Positions 16,306-25,261 are shown, counted from the stretch's first letter. The stretch: 64,000 nt of DNA from Flavobacterium xinjiangense (GCF_900142885.1 NZ_FRCL01000001.1:62001-126000), one strand, 5' to 3'. Made by a program: numbers and translations. Notes: a model not told the origin generated them from the sequence alone.

Positions 16306-17538
16306 ATGAAATTAAATATAAAGTTTTGGTTAAAATTATCTTTGTTGAATCTATGTATTGTTGCCACATTAGGCGTTTTGATGCGTTATAAAATTGGTTT
16401 CGAATTTCCTTATTTAGACCAAAAACACCTTCAACATTCCCATTCCCATTTTGCATTTTCCGGTTGGGTCAGTCATACTTTGATGACTTTGATGGTTTAT
16501 TACCTTCAAAACAAAACAGTAGATTTTCAAGTAGAAAAATACCGAAAAATAATTATCGCCAACTTGATTATTTCTTATGTAATGCTGGTCTCTTTTATCA
16601 TTGAAGGCTACGGACTTATTTCTATAATAGCTTCTACAGCTTCTATTTTAATTTCTTATGTTTTTGGCTATTATTACATTAAAGATTTAAGAAAAATTGA
16701 CCGCGATTTATTATCCATAAACTGGTTCAAAGCCGCTATTCTATTTAATATCATCTCCTCATTCGGCACGTTCTATTTGGCCTATATGATGGCGACTAAG
16801 GATATTGTTCAAGATTATTATTTATCATCTATCTATTATTTTCTTCATTTTCAATACAATGGCTGGTTTTTCTTTGGTTGCATGGGCTTAATTTTTGGAT
16901 TCTTAAACTTAAAAAAATCAGAAAATCCCTTTTACGAAACTTCCTGCAAACTCTTTGCATTTTCCTGCATTCCTGCTTATTTTTTATCAACGTTGTGGCT
17001 GAATTTACCCGTTTGGATCTATGTACTTACTGCTCTTGCTGCAATAGTTCAGGTTTTTGCCTGGTTTAAACTTCTTTATATTTTAATACCGGCCAAAAAA
17101 GAGTTTTTGAAAAACTTCTCCCCATTATTGCGTTACATTTTGCTCATTGCAACTGTAGCGTTGAGTATAAAATTATTGCTTCAACTAGGCTCCACTATTC
17201 CGGTCATAAGTGATTTGGCTTTTGGTTTCAGACCCATTGTAATTGCTTACTTGCATTTAGTTCTATTAGCCGTTATTAGTTTATTTTTATTGTTTTACAT
17301 TTATGCGAACCACCTGATATTTATTAGCAAAAGAATAAAAATTGGATTGCTTGTGTTTTCTATTGGCGTTTTATTAAACGAGTTGCTTCTGGCCGTTCAA
17401 GGTGTTGCATCGTTTAGTTATACTATTATTCCTTATGTAAATGAGCTTCTTTTTGCGGTCGCAATCATTTTGTTTTTCGGAATAGGATTCACTGCTTATT
17501 TTTCGATAAAAAAAGTCAAAAACAATCCTCCTTTATGA
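16306..17538 (+). CDS. Polytopic membrane protein, heme-copper-oxidase-like
   Basis: A 410-residue integral membrane protein with about 11-12 helices. Near residues 34-55 the stretch FPYLDQKHLQHSHSHFAFSGWVSHTLM recalls the HAHYAFWG helix of NorB and related heme-copper oxidase subunits, and LHFQYNGWFFFGCMGLIFGF has a second candidate heme ligand. No heme-copper Tyr-His or full metal-ligand set was recognised, so catalysis is uncertain. An accessory or sensory role like that of NnrS is possible. It is coupled to the crp/fnr gene (1-bp gap). The ATG at 16306 is chosen over one at 16279, which lies inside the regulator. Confidence 0.65.
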   Translation: MKLNIKFWLKLSLLNLCIVATLGVLMRYKIGFEFPYLDQKHLQHSHSHFAFSGWVSHTLMTLMVYYLQNKTVDFQVEKYRKIIIANLIISYVMLVSFIIEGYGLISIIASTASILISYVFGYYYIKDLRKIDRDLLSINWFKAAILFNIISSFGTFYLAYMMATKDIVQDYYLSSIYYFLHFQYNGWFFFGCMGLIFGFLNLKKSENPFYETSCKLFAFSCIPAYFLSTLWLNLPVWIYVLTALAAIVQVFAWFKLLYILIPAKKEFLKNFSPLLRYILLIATVALSIKLLLQLGSTIPVISDLAFGFRPIVIAYLHLVLLAVISLFLLFYIYANHLIFISKRIKIGLLVFSIGVLLNELLLAVQGVASFSYTIIPYVNELLFAVAIILFFGIGFTAYFSIKKVKNNPPL

Positions 17539-17604
17539 TTGCACTCATAAAATAAAGCACTGCTAATTAAGTACTTTGTTATACAAAACTAAAGTAACCT
17601 TATT

Positions 17605-18159
17605 ATGAAAAAATCTATTCAATTATTATTAGTCATCAGTTTCTTAACCGCTTTTAGCTGTAAACAAAACAGTGAAACAACGGCTCCAACTACCACAGAA
17701 GACGCATCCTCACAAAGTGCTGGACAATCTGCTGTAAAGGACGAATCATCCAGTCCAAACATCGTTCAAACTGCTTCCGGAAGCAAAGATCACACTACTC
17801 TTGTAACGGCAGTAAAAGCAGCCGGATTAGTAGATGTTTTAAGTAATGCCGGCCCATTTACCGTTTTTGCACCCACAAATGCCGCTTTTGATAAATTGCC
17901 AAAAGGAACAGTTGAAGGATTATTAAAACCAGAGAAAAAAGATGATTTGAAAAACATATTAGAATACCACACTTATGTTGGTGCTTTAAAAACAGAATAC
18001 ATGCAAGACGGCCAAGAATATGAACAAGTGAATGGCGGTAAGGTAAAAATCACCAAAAAAGGAGACAAAGTATATGTAAATGGTTCCGAAATTGTAGCTT
18101 CAATCCCAACATCAAATGGAATTATCCATGTAATAAATGATGTATTGCTTCCTAAATAA
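17605..18159 (+). CDS. Fasciclin (FAS1) domain lipoprotein
   Basis: A 184-residue exported lipoprotein. A signal peptide ends in the lipobox LTAFSC with the lipidated cysteine at residue 19. A Ser/Thr-rich linker follows (to ~residue 55), then one FAS1 domain containing TLVTAVKAAGLVDVLSNAG, GPFTVFAPTNAAFDKLP, ILEYHTYVGAL and NGIIHVINDVLLP. FAS1 domains mediate adhesion or ligand binding. It lies downstream of the oxidase-like gene and convergent with the nos operon, sharing the terminator at 18186-18220. Its link to denitrification is positional only. Confidence 0.88.
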   Translation: MKKSIQLLLVISFLTAFSCKQNSETTAPTTTEDASSQSAGQSAVKDESSSPNIVQTASGSKDHTTLVTAVKAAGLVDVLSNAGPFTVFAPTNAAFDKLPKGTVEGLLKPEKKDDLKNILEYHTYVGALKTEYMQDGQEYEQVNGGKVKITKKGDKVYVNGSEIVASIPTSNGIIHVINDVLLPK

Positions 18160-18185
18160 AATTATTAATTCTTCTTACTAAATTG

Positions 18186-18220
18186 AAAAAAGCGTGAATC
18201 ACAGCAGTTCACGCTTTTTT
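18186..18220. terminator. Bidirectional terminator
   Basis: A perfect 13-bp inverted repeat (stem core GCGTGAA/TTCACGC with A and T runs outside, loop TCACAGCAG) separates the convergent fasciclin gene and nos operon. The flanking A- and T-runs let it stop transcription from both sides. Confidence 0.9.
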
Positions 18221-18233
18221 CATAAAGGTATTA

Positions 18234-18605
18234 CTAACCTAATGTTTTATACATCATGGCAGTTGCAATATTCGCCGCTCTTTGCTTAATTTCTTCAGCT
18301 TTTTCTCCTGAAAATAATTCATTAACCGTTTCATCAAACAAGGCATTCCAATGCTGAAAATGAGCTTTGGTCATTGCACTTTTTTGATGCAATTCCTTGT
18401 GTTTAGCCATAGGATTTCCGACAAAATCACCGGTAGAAAACATAATATTTTCCCAGAAATCATACATTCTAGGCAAATGTTTTTCCCAATTCACATGAGC
18501 TACTTCTGTGAAAAAATAACCAATTTCAGTATCGATTTTTATTTTATCATAAAAAGCATTTATGAGCTTCTCGATGTCGGACCTGTTTTTTATATCTGTT
18601 TTCAT
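18234..18605 (-). CDS. Group 3 truncated hemoglobin
   Basis: A 123-residue heme protein of the truncated globin family, group III-like. Features are FYDKIKIDTEIGYFF near the B helix, the proximal-region WEKHLPRMYDFWENIMF, and GNPMAKHKELHQKSAMTKAHFQHW, which carries the likely proximal histidine. It is last in the nos operon, 9 bp after the cupin gene. NO binding or dioxygenation is a plausible role. A second, diverged group 3 globin lies at 53753-54154. Confidence 0.88.
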   Translation of the reverse strand: MKTDIKNRSDIEKLINAFYDKIKIDTEIGYFFTEVAHVNWEKHLPRMYDFWENIMFSTGDFVGNPMAKHKELHQKSAMTKAHFQHWNALFDETVNELFSGEKAEEIKQRAANIATAMMYKTLG

Positions 18606-18614
18606 TTGGAGATT

Positions 18615-18908
18615 TTATCCTTTAAACAATAAACACAAACTGTCCTCGATAGCTTCAACAGAATGGAGAACTGCTACCGGAATATCCTTTTCATCATATA
18701 AAAAGAGCTCTTCTTGTTGATTTTGCTCTTTGTAGATCACATTTCCTTTTATCACTACTAATTTAGCGGGAACATCTGTTTTATGTTCTTTGAGTATCAT
18801 TCCTTTTTTGAAAGCAATAACCATCACTTTGCTGCAAGAGGTGTTCTGTACAACCTGCGCTACCGGATTTACGGCATTTTCTAGTTTTTGAAGAATTTCT
18901 TTAAACAT
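18615..18908 (-). CDS. Small cupin-fold protein
   Basis: A 97-residue protein with the strand pattern of a single small cupin barrel (KKGMILKEHKTDVPAKLVVIKGNVIYKEQNQQEELFLYDEKDIPVAVLHSVEAIEDSLCLLF). The usual metal-binding histidines are only partly present (H43, H80), so metal binding is uncertain. Its start overlaps the nosY stop, indicating translational coupling in the nos operon, and the globin follows. Its function is unknown. Confidence 0.65.
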   Translation of the reverse strand: MFKEILQKLENAVNPVAQVVQNTSCSKVMVIAFKKGMILKEHKTDVPAKLVVIKGNVIYKEQNQQEELFLYDEKDIPVAVLHSVEAIEDSLCLLFKG

Positions 18909-19675
18909 TATAAATCTTTGTTTTTAAATTTTATTAATGAAATAAAAAACGGAACAACTACCCAGAAACACAATAGCAGAAATGAAATTAACAATCCCAA
19001 TGAAGTACCAAAAAAATCCTTAAAAATTGCTCCTGTATACCCCATCATTGCCGATGCGTCAAGCTGTAATAGAATTTGAATTCGGGCTAAATCAATTGGA
19101 CTTAGCGCCGTAACGGCAACCATTGCTTTTTCTATAGGATAATCTGAAAATTGGAACAACAAAAACAATACAATTCCATCAAAAAGCAAAGCAAAATACA
19201 ACCAGCTCATTATGGCAATTCCGATTCCTTTTGATTTATCTCTTGTAAGGATAGAACTCAAGAAGGCCAATGCCACAAAAACCAAAGAAATCAAACATCC
19301 TACAACCAGCATCATTATCCCAACGGAATCTGGTGCATAAACTAATAGCGGTATTCCTGCCCCGATAAAAAAGGCCAAAACCATTGACAAAGACAATCCC
19401 AAGAATAAACTCAACCATATCTTTTTTCGCTTGATGGGCTGGCTCAATAGTAATTCTATAAACTCGGAACTATTGTATAAATAAATTGTCGCAAAAAGGA
19501 TGGAAACTAGCGGAACGGTAAATAAAATTATATTCAAAATGGTAAGCAATCCTTTGGCAGAATTATCTTCTAACCCAAATGAACTCCATGAAAGTATGCC
19601 TAAAATTATAGTGTATGCCAATATAATTTTGTTTTTTAAAATGTCTAAAAAAATAATTCTAATAATTCTATTCAT
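18908..19675 (-). CDS. nosY: NosY-like ABC transporter permease
   Basis: Membrane subunit of the NosDFY complex that assembles the copper centres of nitrous oxide reductase. The 255 residues form about six helices, beginning IIRIIFLDILKNKIILAYTIILGI, with the ABC-2 permease stretch FIELLLSQPIKRKKIWLSLFLGLSL. It overlaps nosF by 8 bp. Length is near the usual ~270. Confidence 0.9.
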   Translation of the reverse strand: MNRIIRIIFLDILKNKIILAYTIILGILSWSSFGLEDNSAKGLLTILNIILFTVPLVSILFATIYLYNSSEFIELLLSQPIKRKKIWLSLFLGLSLSMVLAFFIGAGIPLLVYAPDSVGIMMLVVGCLISLVFVALAFLSSILTRDKSKGIGIAIMSWLYFALLFDGIVLFLLFQFSDYPIEKAMVAVTALSPIDLARIQILLQLDASAMMGYTGAIFKDFFGTSLGLLISFLLLCFWVVVPFFISLIKFKNKDL

Positions 19676-20381
19676 TACTTTGGCTTTTTAGAATTTTGGC
19701 AATTGCTTTCGATATTTTTTGTTCCTTGGTCGATTCCAGTAAATCAGCAATCGTTTTATGAAAATGTACTTTCCCGTCTTGCATGAAAATAATTTGCGTA
19801 ATCATATCATCTAATTCGCTTAAAAGATGGGACGTAATCAAAATGAGTTTTCCCTTTTCTTTCTCTTTAATAATTTTATCTTTCAATATTTCAGATGCCA
19901 AAGGATCTAAACCTGCCGTTGGTTCATCTAAAATCAACACCTGAGGATTAAATAAAAAAGCCAATGTAGCGCTCACTTTTTGGGTTGTTCCTCCGGAAAG
20001 TGTCCGCATTTGCTTGTCGAATATTTTTTCGAGATCAAAAGCCTTCAATAAATCTTCGTCCAAAGTCTGATTTGAATTTCGAATTTTTTTAATCATTTCG
20101 ATAATTTGACCAATAGTCATATAATCCGGATAACGTCCTATTTGAGGCATATATCCTATTTGTTCGCGATACAGATACTCTTTTAGGATAGACTTTTGAT
20201 TGAATAAAACATCGCCTTTAGTCGGTATTACCATTCCTAAAATACTTTTTATCAACGTCGTTTTTCCACAACCATTAGGTCCTATTAGTGCGATGCATTC
20301 TCCTTTTTTGAAAGTAAGATCAACATCGCTCAAGACTTCTAATTTTCCAAATTTTTTGTTTAAATTTTTTATTTCAATCAT
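19668..20381 (-). CDS. nosF: NosF-like ABC transporter ATPase
   Basis: ATPase subunit of NosDFY. The 237 residues carry Walker A GPNGCGKTT, Q-loop region IGYMPQIGRYPD, the signature LSGGTTQKVSATLAFLF, Walker B VLILDEPTAGLDP and the switch histidine in LILITSHLLSE. Mature-domain length is short of the ~300 of many NosF proteins but complete in motifs. It overlaps nosD by 4 bp and nosY by 8 bp. Confidence 0.92.
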   Translation of the reverse strand: MIEIKNLNKKFGKLEVLSDVDLTFKKGECIALIGPNGCGKTTLIKSILGMVIPTKGDVLFNQKSILKEYLYREQIGYMPQIGRYPDYMTIGQIIEMIKKIRNSNQTLDEDLLKAFDLEKIFDKQMRTLSGGTTQKVSATLAFLFNPQVLILDEPTAGLDPLASEILKDKIIKEKEKGKLILITSHLLSELDDMITQIIFMQDGKVHFHKTIADLLESTKEQKISKAIAKILKSQSNE

Positions 20382-21607
20382 AAAGCTAAAGAATGCATTA
20401 AAGGCGAATTATCAATGAAATTATCGGGTGTGATACTGGGCAAAATCTTTTCTGATTTATCTAAAAGTGTGATCATGAAACTTCGAAAAAGCAACATGGC
20501 AGAAGGATTATTTTCAGTAAGCACGGCAAATAAACTCAGGGGATGAAATGGGACATCGCCCACTCCATTTTTGTCTAAATCATAACCTTCATATTTATCC
20601 CAATAATTATTATTGAATGTATTGAGGACCAAACTTCCGTTAGTACTTATATCAAAAGTATTGCCTAAAAAATTATTGTTTTTTATAACATTATCGGAGC
20701 AGCTCGCCAGGATTTTCATTCCCCAACCATTGGCTTCAAAAACGTTTTTTTCCACTTGAATTCGGTTGGTACCTTCCATGTGAATTCCTGATGTATTTTT
20801 GCTGAATTTGTTTCCAATAATATAACTGTCTGAGATTTCTTTAAGGAACAATCCGTAAGCGGCATCGCCCCAGTTTTCTTCAAAAAAATTATTGAACATC
20901 TTCACATTTTTGGTAAACATCACAGCTACACCGGCACCGTTATTCTTAAAAATATTGGTGATGTACGCATCATCATTCGAAAACATAAAATGCAATCCGT
21001 AGCGAATATTTCTGGTTGAAATGTTCCTCCAGATTATAGAATTAGTTACAAATTCAAAATAAATTCCATCCCGATGACCCGAAATAGTGTTGCCGATAAT
21101 TTGCAGGCTGTCACTTTTCCAACAATGGATTCCATTGCCTAACTGTTGTTCTTCTGTTCCATAAGCCGCAAGTTTATTGTTTTTGATGATACAATGACTT
21201 CCGTTTTGAATGTAAATTCCAAAAAAATTATCATCCAAAATATTGTTTTGAATTATTACATTATTCCTGTTGTATACTTTTATACCACAAGGATCTTCTA
21301 AGGTAGCATACCCCGATTTTATAACTTTAAAACCATCAACAACGACACTATCTGCTTTAATAGAAAGTACTTCATATTTTTTTTGACCATCTAAAACAGG
21401 TAAACCTTGACCAAGAAATACAATTCTTTTATTGATGATTATATTTCCTTCCTGATACAATCCTTTATGAACCATTACCGTATCTCCAACTTTGGCTAAA
21501 GCGACGGCTTTTTTAATTGATTTTATAGGCTTGTTGGGTCCCACTTCGATCACGTTGGCATGAAGCAAAGAAGAAAACAATAAACATATATAGAGAACTA
21601 TTTTCAT
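20378..21607 (-). CDS. nosD: NosD, periplasmic copper-centre maturation protein
   Basis: Periplasmic partner of NosFY in delivering sulfide/copper to the CuZ site of NosZ. The 409 residues start with a signal peptide (MKIVLYICLLFSSLLHANV) followed by right-handed beta-helix repeats with the CASH-domain pattern (IYIQNGSHCIIKNNKL, GIHMEGTNRIQVEKNVFEANGWGM, NVIKNNNFLGN) and the NosD-typical YWDKYEGYDLDKNGVGDVP. The first strand block, GPNKPIKSIKKAVALAKVGDTVMV, is also typical. It lies between the NosL fusion and nosF. Confidence 0.95.
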   Translation of the reverse strand: MKIVLYICLLFSSLLHANVIEVGPNKPIKSIKKAVALAKVGDTVMVHKGLYQEGNIIINKRIVFLGQGLPVLDGQKKYEVLSIKADSVVVDGFKVIKSGYATLEDPCGIKVYNRNNVIIQNNILDDNFFGIYIQNGSHCIIKNNKLAAYGTEEQQLGNGIHCWKSDSLQIIGNTISGHRDGIYFEFVTNSIIWRNISTRNIRYGLHFMFSNDDAYITNIFKNNGAGVAVMFTKNVKMFNNFFEENWGDAAYGLFLKEISDSYIIGNKFSKNTSGIHMEGTNRIQVEKNVFEANGWGMKILASCSDNVIKNNNFLGNTFDISTNGSLVLNTFNNNYWDKYEGYDLDKNGVGDVPFHPLSLFAVLTENNPSAMLLFRSFMITLLDKSEKILPSITPDNFIDNSPLMHSLAL

Positions 21608-21643
21608 TATTTCTTGTCGAAAATTGTATTAATAATAATGCAT

Positions 21644-22663
21644 TTATTTTTTCAAAATAGCATCCCAAGTAATGAGTTCGGCGTCTAATTTATTTCCAAA
21701 TTCCTTAGCATGCTTCTCTGATGAAAAAGCAATAACTCCCCCTCTCATCGGAGTTGTTATTGTCCCTCCTGAAATGAAATGAGCAGTTGGAGCGGGAATT
21801 AAAACATTATCCTGAGTAAAATCATGAACGTAATAAGCACTGATTTTTGTGTTTGAATTTTCTTTACAATAATTCATCATACACATAATATCGTCAAATT
21901 TATAGGTTCTTCCTTTTTCGGTCAGAACTTCTGCTCCATATTTACCATCGGCAATGCTCATTTTACAAAAATCGCAATTGTCCACATTTAATTTTATCGG
22001 AACCGCTTTGGTATTATTCGTACAGGAAAAAAAGGACAGAGACAAAAACAATAAGAGAACTGTTGCTGTTTTATGTTTTTTAAATTTTTGCAAAAGATTG
22101 GATTCTTTAACAACAATAATAAACAACAAAAATCCAGAAGCAATCAACAGCCATCCGCCAATATCAGGAATAGAATAAGCCCCAAAATTAAGTAGCTGCT
22201 TGTATCCTATTAATGGTGGTTGATAAGACATTCCGGGCACTTGTATCGCCGCATTCGGGTCTAAATTATGTCCGTATTCATAATTCCATCTGTAAAAATC
22301 GACAGCTGCTAAGACTCCAAACATAACAAGTGAAACAAATAAAACATAAAGTACTTTTTTCTTTGCAATAATTGCCGTTGCCAAAGCAAAAACAGCAAAA
22401 AATATAAATATATAGGGCAACACTGTAAACTCAATAAAATCTTCTTTATGCAGGGTTTTCATTCCTATATAATGGTTTAATCCATTGATAATATCAACAT
22501 CTCCAGCAATTTTATTGGCATGTAATTTAAGTACTAATCCTTCCGGATATTGCGGTGCGGATAACTCAATTCGCCACATTGGAACAAAAATGGAAGACAC
22601 CAATAGTACCATCACTAACAAAAGCACGCCTTTTGAAAGTGTTGAAATTTTTGAATTGTTCAT
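21644..22663 (-). CDS. nosL: NosL copper chaperone fused to a NosB-like membrane domain
   Basis: A 339-residue two-part protein. Residues 1-~190 form a membrane domain with four helices (about 12-30, 83-101, 105-122, 167-187) and a periplasmic loop. Residues 200-214 form a fifth hydrophobic stretch ending in FFSC, an intact-looking lipobox, after which a full NosL domain follows (C230-DF-C233-KM235 copper site, then DDIMCMM, YYVHDFTQ, SGGTITTPMRGGVIAFSS). NosL delivers Cu(I) to NosZ. The N-terminal domain lies where clade II clusters carry nosB, directly after nosZ, so it may be NosB fused to NosL; that assignment is inference. No internal start near residue 195 was seen. Confidence 0.88.
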   Translation of the reverse strand: MNNSKISTLSKGVLLLVMVLLVSSIFVPMWRIELSAPQYPEGLVLKLHANKIAGDVDIINGLNHYIGMKTLHKEDFIEFTVLPYIFIFFAVFALATAIIAKKKVLYVLFVSLVMFGVLAAVDFYRWNYEYGHNLDPNAAIQVPGMSYQPPLIGYKQLLNFGAYSIPDIGGWLLIASGFLLFIIVVKESNLLQKFKKHKTATVLLLFLSLSFFSCTNNTKAVPIKLNVDNCDFCKMSIADGKYGAEVLTEKGRTYKFDDIMCMMNYCKENSNTKISAYYVHDFTQDNVLIPAPTAHFISGGTITTPMRGGVIAFSSEKHAKEFGNKLDAELITWDAILKK

Positions 22664-22678
22664 GTTTGTAGATTTAAA

Positions 22679-22707
22679 AAAGGGAACATAATAATTATGT
22701 TCCCTTT
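22679..22707 (-). terminator. Hairpin between nosZ and the nos maturation genes
   Basis: A perfect 13-bp stem (AAAGGGAACATAA / TTATGTTCCCTTT) with a 3-base loop, followed on the minus strand by six T. It has the form of a factor-independent terminator inside the operon and would reduce transcription of the maturation genes relative to nosZ. It may also protect the nosZ mRNA 3' end. Confidence 0.75.
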
Positions 22708-22722
22708 ATTGAAAATTTATAA

Positions 22723-24702
22723 TTACTTGGTGGCAGGTAGGTTAGTTCCCAGACTAAAAGTTAGCGGAACATTGCTTCCTGCAGGAGATACTCTAACATA
22801 TCCTGACATTTCCTGGTGCAATGCACTACAGAAATCAGTACAATAGAAAGGAGAAATCCCTACTTTTTTAGGTATCCATTTCAAAGTGGTAGTTTCTCCC
22901 GGCATGATCAAAAGTTCAGCATTATCAGCGCCTTTTATAGCAAATCCGTGAGGAACATCCCAATCTTGCTCTAAATTAGTAACGTGAAAATAAACCTCAT
23001 CACCTAATTTTATTCCTTCAATATTATCAGGAGCAAAGTGAGAACGGATAGAAGTCATGTACACATCTACTCTATTTCCTTGTCTAACCACTTTTGATTC
23101 TTTCTCTCCTTTGGTTACAAAAGGGTTATTATTTTCTTCAATTTTATAGAACTTCAATTGTCCATTATTTCTGATTAAATCAGCTGGTGCGGCCTGAGCG
23201 TAATGTGGCTCTCCAATAGTTGGATAATCCAATAGCAATTTCATTTTATCACCACTAATATCAAACAATTGTGCGCTCTGAGCCAATTCCGGTCCAGTAG
23301 GCAAATAACGGTCTTTGGTAATTTTATTGTAAACAATCATGTATTTACCAAACGGTTTTCTACTGTCTCCCCCAGGAATACAAAGGTGACCTGGAGAATA
23401 ATAAGTTGGTGCACGATCTAAAACCTTTAATGTTTTGATATCCCACTTCACCACTTCTGAAGAAACAAAGAAAGTAGTATACGCATTTCCTCTTCCGTCA
23501 AATTCAGTATGCAATGGTCCTAAACCTGGTTTTTTAACTTCACCATGTAAAGCAGCTTCATATTTAATGACTGGAATACCTTCATATTCGCCATCAAATT
23601 GTTTGGCAGCAATCGCTTTTTGTATTTTATCAAAACTAAATACAGGAATTAAAGCGGCTAATTTTCCACTACCTACAATATATTCGCCAGTAGGATCAAC
23701 ATCACAGCCATGAGGAGATTTAGGACATGGAATCATGTAACAAATGTCTTTTAACTCTTTTGAATCAAGAACTAAAACTGACGTTCTAATTTCTGATTTT
23801 GCGGTATGCGTTTTTTCATCCCATGTATTGTGGGCATATTTCGCAGCTACTTTTTTACCTTTACCTGCTTTGATGTATTCTTCTGCTTTTTTCCAATTCA
23901 CTGCCATTATAAAATCTTTATCTTTTTGTGAAGCATTAACTTCCAGCAGCGTATTGGCTTGTTCTGTGTTATAACAAGAGAAGAAAAACCAACCATGAGA
24001 TTTACCTTTTCCGGCATGACTCAAATCAAAGTTTACCCCTGGAGCTTCAATTTGAAAGGCAATATCCATTTCTCCTTTTGCGCCTACTTTTACAAAACTC
24101 AAATAGGCTTTGAAATTTTTCTTGTAAGTATTAATAGGAATATCTCCATTGGCATTATCCGGCGGAACGCTAAAACGAGTTCCTGCCACCACATATTCTG
24201 TATTTTCCGTAATAAATGGAGAAGAGTGATTTCCTGCACTGTTTGGCAACTCTATAATCTCTGCTGTCTTGAACGTTTTTAAATCAACACGTGCGATTCT
24301 TGGAGTATTATTGGCATTGGCAAAAATCCAGCGACCATCAACTTCTCCTTTAGTTTGTGATAATTCCAAATGGTGTTGATCATCCCAAGGCACAAATCCG
24401 TTTGAAGTATTCAACATCGGTTTTGTTTCCTCACTGTATCCATAACCACTTTGGGGATCTACGGAAAAAATAGGAATGACTCTTAATAAACGAGCGCTTG
24501 GTAACGCATAAATACTCATTTGGCCACTAAATCCTCCCGAAACAAAATTATAAAACTCATCATATTTACCAGGTGCAACATATACTTTTTGTGCAGCATC
24601 CCCGCTTACGGCATCACTGGAATCTTTGGGCTTGCAAGAACTAAAAAATGCGGTTACTAAAACAATTGCAAAAGTTACTTTTACTAATTTATTTTTACTC
24701 AT
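22723..24702 (-). CDS. nosZ: Nitrous oxide reductase, clade II lipoprotein form
   Basis: Periplasmic copper enzyme reducing N2O to N2. The 659 residues begin with a Sec signal ending in the lipobox FFSSC (no twin-arginine motif), so it is the clade II (atypical) type and probably membrane-tethered. The N-terminal beta-propeller holds the CuZ histidines, seen in DDQHHLEL and in GNHSSP. The C-terminal cupredoxin domain has the CuA ligands C621, C625, H629 and M632 (CTDFCSALHQEM). It is preceded by a cytochrome c gene that probably supplies electrons, and followed by a hairpin and the maturation genes. Confidence 0.97.
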   Translation of the reverse strand: MSKNKLVKVTFAIVLVTAFFSSCKPKDSSDAVSGDAAQKVYVAPGKYDEFYNFVSGGFSGQMSIYALPSARLLRVIPIFSVDPQSGYGYSEETKPMLNTSNGFVPWDDQHHLELSQTKGEVDGRWIFANANNTPRIARVDLKTFKTAEIIELPNSAGNHSSPFITENTEYVVAGTRFSVPPDNANGDIPINTYKKNFKAYLSFVKVGAKGEMDIAFQIEAPGVNFDLSHAGKGKSHGWFFFSCYNTEQANTLLEVNASQKDKDFIMAVNWKKAEEYIKAGKGKKVAAKYAHNTWDEKTHTAKSEIRTSVLVLDSKELKDICYMIPCPKSPHGCDVDPTGEYIVGSGKLAALIPVFSFDKIQKAIAAKQFDGEYEGIPVIKYEAALHGEVKKPGLGPLHTEFDGRGNAYTTFFVSSEVVKWDIKTLKVLDRAPTYYSPGHLCIPGGDSRKPFGKYMIVYNKITKDRYLPTGPELAQSAQLFDISGDKMKLLLDYPTIGEPHYAQAAPADLIRNNGQLKFYKIEENNNPFVTKGEKESKVVRQGNRVDVYMTSIRSHFAPDNIEGIKLGDEVYFHVTNLEQDWDVPHGFAIKGADNAELLIMPGETTTLKWIPKKVGISPFYCTDFCSALHQEMSGYVRVSPAGSNVPLTFSLGTNLPATK

Positions 24703-24738
24703 AATTTATTTTATATAATTAAAATTATTGGCTAAAAG

Positions 24739-25236
24739 CTATTTAACGCCATCATTTTTACGCATAAACTCCAATAAGTTTCTCGCATCTTTATCTGCAA
24801 GGGCTTGATTTGGCATACGAACTAAACAAATTTCCAACTGAGCCTGAAGTTTTGGATCTTTATCAATCATTGGGTCAGGATTGGTGATGAAATTCATAAT
24901 CCATTCTGGTTTATGACGAGAAGTAACCCCTTTCCAACCTGGTCCAACTAATTTTTCATCCGTCATTTTGTGACAAGAAGAACATTTTACGGATTGGATT
25001 TTTTCTCCTTCAGCAGCCATAGCCACGTCCAGTTTATCACCTAAATCAACCGTAGAAAATTTGCCAAGACCTCTATTCGGGTCATATGTGGCAGCATCCG
25101 GAGCCGCTTCAGGAGCTGCTGGCATTCCTTCATCAGATGAAGTTGTCGTTGTCGCATTGTCCTCGGATTTGGTTTTTTTATCGCCACATGAAGTTAGCAT
25201 TACAAATGCAACTAGAAAAAAAGATAATTTGTACAT
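24739..25236 (-). CDS. Lipoprotein cytochrome c, likely electron donor to NosZ
   Basis: A 165-residue exported protein whose signal peptide ends in a lipobox (VMLTSC, C17), then an acidic Ala/Ser/Thr-rich linker to about residue 60. One heme c domain follows, with CSSCH near residues 86-90 and VGPGWKGVTSRH plus a candidate axial methionine in LVRMPNQAL. It is the first gene of the nos operon, 36 bp before nosZ, and the operon's Fnr-type box lies upstream. Both proteins are lipid-anchored, which suits a membrane-surface electron route. Confidence 0.92.
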   Translation of the reverse strand: MYKLSFFLVAFVMLTSCGDKKTKSEDNATTTTSSDEGMPAAPEAAPDAATYDPNRGLGKFSTVDLGDKLDVAMAAEGEKIQSVKCSSCHKMTDEKLVGPGWKGVTSRHKPEWIMNFITNPDPMIDKDPKLQAQLEICLVRMPNQALADKDARNLLEFMRKNDGVK

Positions 25237-25261
25237 AAGATTAGTTTTAAAATTTCTTTAA

